DNA of 11,780 nucleotides from Bacteroidales bacterium (GTDB lineage: Bacteria; Bacteroidota; Bacteroidia; Bacteroidales; UBA932), in the NCBI GenBank assembly GCA_004556005.1, contig SFJA01000062.1, positions 1-11,780 of the forward strand, given 5' to 3'. A program made the translations under genes and the position numbers. This document shows positions 6,385-11,780 of this stretch, one piece after another. Below the pieces are notes generated by a model. The model searched no databases and was not told where the DNA came from. It saw nothing but the letters and a program-made list of their open reading frames with translations. How positions within the stretch are numbered: position 1 is the first letter of the stretch; the number at the start of each line of letters is the position of its first letter.

Positions 6385-6768
6385 ATGAATTCTGAAATAT
6401 TGAAAAATATTTTGATGGTCGGAAGCGGTAGCTTCCTCGGAGGCGCCGCCAGATATGTGGTATCATTGCTTATGAAAAACCTTGGAAAGAGTTTTCCATG
6501 GGCTACTCTTGCAGCAAACCTTCTGGGATGCCTCCTGATAGGATGCCTTTGGGGGCTCTTCAGCCGTGGAGGCAATGAAGGCAGCAGCTGGGCTCTCTTT
6601 CTGACAGTCGGTTTCTGCGGAGGCTTTACGACATTCTCTACCTTCTCAAAGGAAGCATTGATCATGCTTCAATCCGGCAACACCTGGGGCTTTGCCGGCT
6701 ATGTCGCCACGAGTGTCATTTTCGGCATCGCCCTTGTCGCTGTGGGATATATCTTAATGAGGCAGTAG
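6385..6768 (+). CDS. crcB: CrcB/Fluc fluoride ion channel
   Basis: Predicted protein of 127 aa, the usual single-domain size (120-130 aa). CrcB/Fluc proteins form antiparallel dimers in the inner membrane that export fluoride. Signatures: GGAARY at 19-24, TLAANLLGC at 41-49 with the conserved Asn45, and GFCGGFTTFSTF at 76-87, including Phe81 and Phe84 that correspond to the phenylalanine box lining the pore. Four hydrophobic segments are visible (about 8-30, 38-58, 69-95, 102-124). The start is the ATG at 6385; an in-frame TTG lies two codons upstream. It sits 15 bp after the oxidoreductase gene and 20 bp before a GNAT gene. No room exists for a fluoride riboswitch directly before it, and none was recognised upstream of the group. 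Confidence 0.95.
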   Translation: MNSEILKNILMVGSGSFLGGAARYVVSLLMKNLGKSFPWATLAANLLGCLLIGCLWGLFSRGGNEGSSWALFLTVGFCGGFTTFSTFSKEALIMLQSGNTWGFAGYVATSVIFGIALVAVGYILMRQ

Positions 6769-6788
6769 GAACATAGTAGGAATATATA

Positions 6789-7283
6789 ATGGAATACAGG
6801 ATTAGAAAGGCGGGACTGGCAGATGTAGGCATAATACGCGAGATAGCGGATTTGGCCTTCCGTGCGACATACGCATCAATAATAACACAGAGTCAGATTG
6901 AATATATGCTTGAGTGGATGTATTCGGAAGGGACATTGAGGAAGGAGCTTGAGGGTGACGTGACCTATCTGCTCCTTGAGGCTGACGGGACGGCAGTGGG
7001 ATATACTTCCTTTTCACCGGAAACTCCTGCGATCTATCATCTGCATAAAATATATATACTTCCCGAATTTCAGGGCAAGGGCGGAGGAAAGATTCTCTTC
7101 ACCGCGGCTCAGGAGCAGATGAAGGAATGCGGCGCAGAAGCCTTCGAACTGAATGTAAACCGCAACAACAAGGCCGTGGGCTTCTATCGGCAGATGGGGA
7201 TGCACATCGACAGAAGCGGGGATTTCGACATAGGCGACGGCTTCTTTATGAACGATTACATAATGCGGAAGGAGCTTTGGTAA
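6789..7283 (+). CDS. GNAT-family N-acetyltransferase
   Basis: Predicted protein of 164 aa starting at the ATG at 6789. The acetyl-CoA-binding motif A is clear: HKIYILPEFQGKGGGKILFTAA (about 86-107), with the Q-G-K-G-G-G pyrophosphate loop at 95-100. Motif B, NVNRNNKAVGFYRQMGM (122-138), is the standard GNAT pattern with the Tyr that can act as general acid. The N terminus (YRIRKAGLADVGIIREIADLAFRATY) is the usual first strand and helix. Substrate is unknown; a small amine or a protein N terminus is possible. It is the last gene of the + strand group, 20 bp after crcB, and converges on the ATPase gene. A weak 5-bp hairpin TCCGG-GCG-CCGGA lies at 7321-7333 between the two stops. Confidence 0.92.
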   Translation: MEYRIRKAGLADVGIIREIADLAFRATYASIITQSQIEYMLEWMYSEGTLRKELEGDVTYLLLEADGTAVGYTSFSPETPAIYHLHKIYILPEFQGKGGGKILFTAAQEQMKECGAEAFELNVNRNNKAVGFYRQMGMHIDRSGDFDIGDGFFMNDYIMRKELW

Positions 7284-7366
7284 TCCTGGCAGTCTTCATG
7301 AATATTTATCGCTGCTCATATCCGGGCGCCGGAAGAGTATATGTAATCGTCGCTGCAGTCCATATT

Positions 7367-8731
7367 CTATTCGACCGGTATCATTTCAATATGCTCAAGA
7401 ACCCTGTCCAGCTGACCGACATAATAGAACGGCAGGTTAATCAGCTTGAACTGCTTGTTCTCAGGGGCGGGAGTATGCAGGTCCTGGATAAAGAAGCCTC
7501 CGCTCCACACCCTGACGGCAACGACATCCTGGTCGCTGTTGTTCACGAAAGAATGAATCGACCTCAGATGTGCATTCGTGCCTGACTTGACCTCGATCGG
7601 AACTATGCCGGTCATTGACGGCCAGATGAAGTCCACTTCCGCAGTAGTTCCTGCCTTGTCTCGCATCCAGAAACACTGTTCCTCCTTGTAATGCCTGTCG
7701 AGTACCGGCTTGAGTTCCTGAGCCACTATCTGCTCGGCAGCCCTCCCCCTCCAGGTATCCTGCAGGTCCTTGTTCTGCAGATACTCCAGCTGGATTCCGG
7801 CCACATAGTTGGTCAGCCCGCTGTCCAGCATGATGAGCTTGGGGCTTCTCCTCTTTGCAGGCAAGGCAGGCAAAGAAGTGGAAGTGACAGGATAGTCGAG
7901 GGAAAGCAGATAGGCCTTCTCGAGTATGTTCATCGCCCCGTGTATCTGCTTTGAAGAGTAGCTGCTCTCACCGAACTTGTCGAAGGTGATAGTCTGTGCC
8001 GCACTCTTCCATGCCGTAGAGAGTATATGCTGAAGAATGCGTGACTGCTCCTCCTTCCTGACGAACTTGCCCGCATCCTCCGTATAGCCCTTGACCAGGG
8101 AATTGAAGATAGGCGAAAGGCGTTCTATGTCACCGGTCTCCACATACTCCGAAACTGCCTCCGGCATCCCTCCGATCAGCGCATACCTGTTGAACTCCGA
8201 AGTGAGGTCTTCATGAAGAAGCGTGTGCGCATTGAGGCCCCGTACCGACTCCGCCCAGTCATCATACCCCTTGGCGTCGAGATACTCCACGAAAGAGAAC
8301 GGGCGCAGGGTGAGATATTCCACCCTGCCTACCGGAAAGGAGATGCGTTTCTTCGTGAGCACCTGCAACCGGCTTCCGGCCGCTATCACATAGACCCAAG
8401 GAAGGTCCTCATAGAAGTACCTGAGCATCGCCACCGCTTCCGGCACTTCCTGAATCTCATCAATGAACAGCAGGGTCCTCTTGTCACGGTCCTGGGTGAT
8501 GTGATGCTTGAGACACACGTACTGCCACACTTCGGGAGCGGTCTTGAACCTGCGGAACACCTCGGCATCATCCTTCTCAAGGTTAAGGCTGATGAAGGAG
8601 TCGAATTCCTTCCCGAACTCCTCTACGAGGGTGGTCTTCCCGACCTGTCTGGCACCTCTGAGAACCAACGGCTTTCTTTTCTTGCGCCCGGCCCATCCCC
8701 TGAGCTGGGCCATGATTTCACGTTTGTACAT
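7367..8731 (-). CDS. AAA-family ATPase with C-terminal DUF4143 domain
   Basis: Predicted protein of 454 aa, normal for the ATP-binding protein/DUF4143 family common in Bacteroidales. Walker A is GARQVGKTT (26-34) and Walker B is LLFIDEIQ (87-94). A sensor-like AAGSRL (117-122) and the family-typical VGRVEYLTLRPFSFVEYL (134-151) follow. The C-terminal half has the DUF4143 blocks LIMLDSGLTNYVAGI (299-313), RGRAAEQIVAQEL (328-340), EVDFIW (365-370) and IEVKSG (379-384). The last three form an E...D...ExK arrangement resembling a PD-(D/E)XK nuclease core; whether it is catalytic is not known to me. These proteins are cytosolic, often orphan, and of uncertain role. The start at 8731 lies 20 bp from a perfect -7 box. 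Flanking genes do not suggest a specific partner. Confidence 0.93.
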   Translation of the reverse strand: MYKREIMAQLRGWAGRKKRKPLVLRGARQVGKTTLVEEFGKEFDSFISLNLEKDDAEVFRRFKTAPEVWQYVCLKHHITQDRDKRTLLFIDEIQEVPEAVAMLRYFYEDLPWVYVIAAGSRLQVLTKKRISFPVGRVEYLTLRPFSFVEYLDAKGYDDWAESVRGLNAHTLLHEDLTSEFNRYALIGGMPEAVSEYVETGDIERLSPIFNSLVKGYTEDAGKFVRKEEQSRILQHILSTAWKSAAQTITFDKFGESSYSSKQIHGAMNILEKAYLLSLDYPVTSTSLPALPAKRRSPKLIMLDSGLTNYVAGIQLEYLQNKDLQDTWRGRAAEQIVAQELKPVLDRHYKEEQCFWMRDKAGTTAEVDFIWPSMTGIVPIEVKSGTNAHLRSIHSFVNNSDQDVVAVRVWSGGFFIQDLHTPAPENKQFKLINLPFYYVGQLDRVLEHIEMIPVE

Positions 8732-8751
8732 AATTGCTTCTGTTACAGAGA

Positions 8752-8759
8752 CAAATATA
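8752..8759 (-). promoter_or_regulatory. -7 promoter box (TATATTTG) of the ATPase gene
   Basis: A perfect TAnnTTTG match on the - strand, 20 nt upstream of the ATG at 8731. The nearest suitable TTG on that strand (8784-8782) is 22 nt away, slightly longer than ideal. An inverted repeat GGCAA (8780-8784)/TTGCC (8799-8803) overlaps the -33 region and could be an operator. Confidence 0.5.
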
Positions 8760-8917
8760 CAAAACTTTCCAAATTAATAGGCAAGACTCACAAAATAATT
8801 GCCGAATTCATAGGCATAATGTGGGTAATATTTGCCCAGATGATAATCATTCGATTCCAACGCAGCAGGATGAAACAACTTTCGACGGTTCCCCCGATAT
8901 ATCTCCTGCCTAATGCG

Positions 8918-8945
8918 AAAAATAAAAAGCCGCTGTGGAAGCGGC
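8918..8945 (-). terminator. Rho-independent terminator after the second LuxR-family gene
   Basis: On the - strand GCCGC (8945-8941), a 7-nt loop, and GCGGC (8933-8929) form a GC-rich stem followed by TTTTTATTTTT (8928-8918). It begins 8 nt after the stop codon of the regulator gene, so that gene is probably monocistronic and insulated from the ATPase gene. Confidence 0.85.
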
Positions 8946-8953
8946 CGATGGAC

Positions 8954-9601
8954 TCAGCGTGTCTCCGGTGGCTTGATGAGCCCAAGTTTATATGCGGTCA
9001 TAATGGCCTCGACAGTGGTGCTTACGCCAAGTTTTGCAAAAATATCGCGTTTGTGGGTTCTTATGGTGTGCTTGCTGCGATTCTGAAGGATGGCGATATC
9101 CTTTACCTTTACGCCCTGGGCCAAGAGAGCGAGCACGACGCACTCCGCAGGAGTGATGATTCCGCTCTTATTCTGCTCATTTTCATTCTCATAAATCAGA
9201 CGCAGACATTCATTGCAGATGAACTGTTCGTGGCGTACAGCCATCCTTATGCAGGATTGTATCTCCTCTCTGCAACTCTTTTTCAGGAATATGCTGAAGT
9301 TTGAGTGTTCCTTGACGAACTGCAGAACAAGCTTGGCCGGTTTCTCTGCCATTATCACCCAATGGGTCATATTGTTGTTTCTGACAAGTTCAATCATGTG
9401 AGCCGTCATATCATCCTCAACCATGTAGGACTCTACAAAGCACATATCGGCAGGGATGCGCTCTACCAAAGATAGAAGCCTTTCAAGACTGTCCGCCTCG
9501 AAAAACTCCAACTCTTCCGCCTCCAGAGTGGAAGCGGTCCTGATCAATTGAATCAAGCCGGTCCTGATAAGGTCCGACGAATCTGCCACTATGATTTTCA
9601 T
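8954..9601 (-). CDS. LuxR-family transcriptional regulator with degenerate receiver and CxxC motif
   Basis: Predicted protein of 215 aa. The ATG at 9601 is chosen because MKIIVADSSDLIRTGLIQLI is the first strand and helix of a receiver fold; an extension further upstream would run through the tRNA-Asp. The LuxR-type HTH occupies about 149-208 (ITPAECVVLALLAQGVKVKDIA, then the recognition helix RSKHTIRTHKRDIFAKLGV). An acidic Asp pair remains at the N terminus (D7, D10), but the phosphoacceptor position reads ADMCFVESY with Glu/Ser instead of Asp, so classical phosphorylation is doubtful. Six cysteines include C129-x2-C132 between the two domains, which might bind a metal or sense redox state (inference). 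It has the same architecture as the regulator at 1628-2203 but only modest similarity. It has its own promoter and terminator, with no adjacent kinase. Confidence 0.88.
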   Translation of the reverse strand: MKIIVADSSDLIRTGLIQLIRTASTLEAEELEFFEADSLERLLSLVERIPADMCFVESYMVEDDMTAHMIELVRNNNMTHWVIMAEKPAKLVLQFVKEHSNFSIFLKKSCREEIQSCIRMAVRHEQFICNECLRLIYENENEQNKSGIITPAECVVLALLAQGVKVKDIAILQNRSKHTIRTHKRDIFAKLGVSTTVEAIMTAYKLGLIKPPETR

Positions 9602-9607
9602 ATGACA

Positions 9608-9615
9608 CAAAGATA
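9608..9615 (-). promoter_or_regulatory. -7 promoter box (TATCTTTG) of the second LuxR-family gene
   Basis: A perfect TAnnTTTG match on the - strand that ends 6 nt before the ATG at 9601, implying a near-leaderless mRNA. No well-spaced TTG was found (nearest 15 nt upstream). It is divergent from the tRNA-Asp promoter 20-50 bp to the right. Confidence 0.5.
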
Positions 9616-9636
9616 TGAAAAAATCCGATGCAACTC

Positions 9637-9666
9637 TTGTTGAATTAAAAAAAGTAACTATCTTTG
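9637..9666 (+). promoter_or_regulatory. Promoter of the right tRNA-Asp gene
   Basis: TTG at 9637-9639 and TATCTTTG at 9659-9666 are separated by 19 nt, the same layout as the left copy. The leader holds a hairpin CCCTT (9671-9675)/AAGGG (9680-9684) just before GCAGGACT and the tRNA. Confidence 0.8.
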
Positions 9667-9694
9667 CAATCCCTTCCAAAAGGGACGCAGGACT

Positions 9695-9768
9695 GGTGCG
9701 GTAGTTCAGTCGGTTAGAATATCGGCCTGTCACGCCGGGGGTCGCGAGTTCGAGTCTCGTCCGCACCG
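9695..9768 (+). tRNA. tRNA-Asp (anticodon GTC), right copy
   Basis: Identical over all 74 nt to the - strand copy at 5575-5648: acceptor GGTGCGG/CCGCACC, anticodon loop CTGTCAC, T loop TTCGAGT, discriminator G, no encoded CCA. Its own promoter is upstream and its terminator starts 3 nt downstream. That terminator carries a group II intron in its T-tract. Confidence 0.97.
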
Positions 9769-9771
9769 CAG

Positions 9772-9804
9772 AGAGCCTCTCACGCAAGTGAGGGGCTCTT
9801 TTTT
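9772..9804 (+). terminator. Rho-independent terminator of the right tRNA-Asp, interrupted by the intron
   Basis: The same 12-bp stem and GCAA loop as the left copy (9772-9799), followed by a T-run ending at 9804. The intron begins at G9805. Joining 9804 to 11742 gives seven T, A, then TTTGC, resembling the nine T and GC of the left copy, so the intron sits inside the T-tract. Confidence 0.9.
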
Positions 9805-10232
9805 GTTCGCCCAGCACGAACGTACTCTAACGGGTGAAAGTCCCCAAACCGCCCAGATAGTGGGAAGGTTACAGCCAAAGGCAAGGGTGTCCGCCGCGAG
9901 ACGGAATCTGAAGGAAGCCGGCGGCAAACGGTTGGCCCGATGAACAAGAACTTGGTAGAAGGCTGGAAGGCAGGGGTAATGCTGCAGAAGAAGCAAAAGC
10001 CCGATAACTATCCGAACTACTATCCGAACTGCCGACAGTAAACCAAGCGGGTATAAACCGGAAAGAGTGCGTCCATAACTGGGGAGGTCTCGCAGGCGAG
10101 GCTTCAAATAAAGAAGCCGAGCAGTAACAACGAACTGCGAGAAGTCAGCCGAGGTCATAGTACCTGCTTAATATCGGCACGGCAGGGAAGGACCGAACCT
10201 TACTGTGAAACAAGTTTGAAGAAAGGAACTCT

Positions 10233-11650
10233 ATGGAAGAAAGAGAGCAGAAAACAATGGCACAAGCCACTGACCACCCGAAAGGAGCAAGGCTGGAAGC
10301 CGGAGGGCTTTCGGGGGTGCAGACTTTTATGGAGATAACAGGAGACAAGCTTGTGGAGGTGCAGATAGATGAGCAGCACCTTCTTGAACTCATCGTGTCT
10401 CCCTATAACATCAGCCGAGCGATTAGGAAGGTGATGTCGAACGGCGGGAGCGGAGGTGTCGACGGGATGTCGGTAAAGGACTTGCCGAAGTACTGGGAAC
10501 TCCGGGGCAGCGAGTTGAAGGAACTCATCTTGACGGGGAAATACAAGCCTGCGCCTGTACGCAGGGTTGAAATCCCCAAAGACAACGGGAAGACGCGCAA
10601 GTTGGGCATCCCGACTGCCGTTGACCGAGTAATCCAACAGGCCATAGCGCAGGTGCTTGGTCCGATGTATGAACCGCAGTTCAGCGAGGGAAGCTTCGGC
10701 TTCCGACCTGGACGGAGCGCACACGATGCGTTGAGAAGGGCGCAGGAGATACTGAATGATGGCTATGAATATGCCGTGGGTATCGACCTTGAGAAGTTCT
10801 TCGATACGGTGATACGGTTAATCAGAGCTATTTGATAGAACTCCTGTCACATACGGTAAAGGATGGCAGGGTGATAAGCCTCATCCACAAATACCTGTAT
10901 GCCGGGGTGCTGATAGACGGAATGTACCACCCGACCCCGGAGGGGACGCCGCAAGGCGGTCCTCTGAGTCCGCTGCTGAGTAACATTGTACTCAACGAGT
11001 TGGACAAGGAACTGGAACGGCGCGGTCACCCGTTTGTGCGCTATGCGGATGATAGTCTCATCTTTTGCAAGAGCAAGCGGGGAGCGGAAAGAGTATGTGA
11101 AGGCATCACGAAGTTCATCGAGAAGAAACTTCACTTGAAGGTGAATCGCGAGAAGACGGAAGTGGGCATCGCAAGCGAGATGAAGTTCCTTGGCTACTCA
11201 TTCTACAAGCGAAAGACTGACGGCCTATGAAGGCTGCGGGCGCACCCCAAGAGCCTTGCGAAGCTGAAAGCAAAATTGAAACTGCTGACAAGCCGAAGCA
11301 ATGGAATGGGATACGAGCGGCGCAAACAGAAACTCCACGAGACGATACGCGGCTGGGTGGGCTACTTCAAACTGGCGGATATGAAATCTGCCATTGAAGA
11401 CATAGACAAATGGTTGCGCAGGCGTATCCGAATGTGTATCTGGAAGTCGTGGAAGTGCCCGAGGACACGGGTTAAGAACCTAATCAAGTGTGGCATCAAG
11501 CCATACTGGGCGCGAATCTGTGGGAACAGTAGCAAAGGATATTGGGCCAATGCGGAAGGCATAATGCACCAAGCTGCGGGGAACGATAAACTTCGCCGTG
11601 CTGGCTATCCTTGCCTAATGGACTACTACGTTCAATTGCACAGAGTGTAA
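10233..11650 (+). pseudogene. ltrA: Group II intron reverse transcriptase/maturase, frameshifted and with in-frame stop
   Basis: Removing one copy of an 8-bp duplication (GATACGGT at 10803-10810 and 10811-10818) restores one frame of 470 codons, interrupted only by TGA at 11228-11230. The intact protein would be about 469 aa. The ATG at 10233 follows GAAAGGA. Reverse-transcriptase blocks in order: GGSGGVDGMSV, RRVEIPKDNGKTRKLGIP, FGFRPGRSAHDA, GIDLEKFFDTV (break), TPQGGPLSPLLSNI, RYADDSLIF (catalytic YADD intact), KFLGYSF. After the TGA comes maturase domain X (RGWVGYFKLADMKSAI...WLRRRIRMCIWKSWK), ending GYPCLMDYYVQLHRV. No HNH endonuclease domain is present, as in class C. The function in an intact copy is splicing assistance and target-primed reverse transcription. 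As written, only fragments of about 200, 132 and 124 residues could be made, so it is presumably inactive unless recoded. Confidence 0.92.
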
Positions 11651-11653
11651 GGA

Positions 11654-11741
11654 ACCGCCGTATGCCGAACGGCACGTACGGTGGTGTGAGAGGTCGGAAA
11701 ACGAGAGTAGGAAGAAAACTTTCGTTTTCCTCCTACTCGAT
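11654..11741 (+). ncRNA. Group II intron domains V and VI
   Basis: Domain V (11654-11685): ACCGCCGTA pairs with TACGGTGGT, then a CG bulge, then TGCC-GAAC-GGCA. The catalytic triad position reads CGC (11656-11658 region), as I recall for class C, rather than AGC. Domain VI: CGAG (11702-11705) pairs with CTCG (11736-11739), and a long upper stem has a TTTC loop. A11735 is opposite an internal loop and lies 7 nt from the proposed 3' end at T11741, the normal branch-point distance. The intron end AT obeys the AY rule. Confidence 0.85.
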
Positions 11742-11780
11742 TATTTGCAGCCGCAGAAAAATGACTTGGAGTCATATATT

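Larger units (their letters stand above)
9805..11741 (+). mobile_element. Group II intron, bacterial class C (IIC) type, inserted after a tRNA terminator
   Basis: About 1937 nt. The 5' end (GTTCGCCCAGCACGAAC, then GGGTGAAAGTCCC, and from 9884 AAGGGTGTCC, GGAATCTGAAGGAAGC and GGCGGCAAA) has the block order I recall for the 5' part of domain I in the Oceanobacillus iheyensis IIC intron. GTTCG departs from the usual GUGYG start. A reverse transcriptase/maturase gene sits in domain IV. Domains V (11654-11685) and VI follow directly after its stop. The inferred 3' end is GAT at 11739-11741. Class C introns characteristically insert downstream of intrinsic terminators, which fits exactly here. They lack an endonuclease domain, also as seen. 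With a broken maturase gene, this copy would need help in trans to splice or move. The 5' segment 9805-10232 is ribozyme RNA and holds no separate gene. Confidence 0.92.

Noticed and set aside
8213..9304. Long + strand open frame (363 codons)
   Set aside because: Runs antisense across the ATPase start, an intergenic gap with promoter and terminator, and the LuxR-family gene; no family resemblance.
9602..9817. N-terminal extension of the second LuxR-family protein
   Set aside because: The upstream codons read antisense through tRNA-Asp; the receiver fold starts at MKIIVADSS and a promoter box lies right before that ATG.
11742..11780. Start of a gene at ATG 11761
   Set aside because: Only 20 bases remain, and they form a small inverted repeat ATGACT-TGG-AGTCAT; nothing can be concluded at the window edge.

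Overview
The window looks like a chromosomal segment of a Bacteroidales bacterium, with fairly high GC for that order. The evidence is repeated use of the Bacteroidetes -7 promoter box TAnnTTTG (TATATTTG, TATCTTTG), AT-rich leaders without strong Shine-Dalgarno sequences, and Bacteroidales-type envelope proteins (a DUF5723 protein and a small outer-membrane barrel with cleavable signal peptides). Genus cannot be decided from the sequence alone.

Left part (1-4363): the C-terminal tail of a + strand gene, then a - strand pair reading leftwards (a LuxR-family regulator with a receiver lacking its phosphoacceptor, then a DUF5723 envelope protein 14 bp behind it). Divergent from this pair are a small outer-membrane beta-barrel gene and a DUF1846/UPF0371 gene. 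Centre-left (4364-5535): 1.17 kb without a credible gene, filled by a two-copy tandem repeat of about 226 bp and then nine units of exactly 72 bp, each holding an 11-bp inverted repeat around a 22-nt loop. The array stays open in several frames on both strands but does not behave like coding DNA.

Middle (5536-9804): two identical tRNA-Asp(GTC) cassettes (promoter, leader hairpin, tRNA, GNRA-loop terminator) in inverted orientation enclose about 4 kb. Inside are a + strand group of iron-sulfur-flavoprotein-like oxidoreductase, CrcB/Fluc fluoride channel and GNAT acetyltransferase, and two - strand genes: an AAA/DUF4143 ATPase and a second LuxR-family regulator with a degenerate receiver.

Right part (9805-11780): a bacterial class C (IIC) group II intron of about 1.94 kb lies directly in the T-tract of the second tRNA-Asp terminator, the kind of target this class prefers. 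Its ribozyme ends look intact (domain V with a CGC triad, domain VI with a candidate branch A). Its reverse transcriptase/maturase gene is broken by an 8-bp tandem duplication and an in-frame TGA. The most notable items are the 72-bp lattice, the terminator-sited intron with its traceable inactivation, and the inverted tRNA-Asp pair. I found no defence system, CRISPR array or metabolic cluster that would count as an obviously new system.
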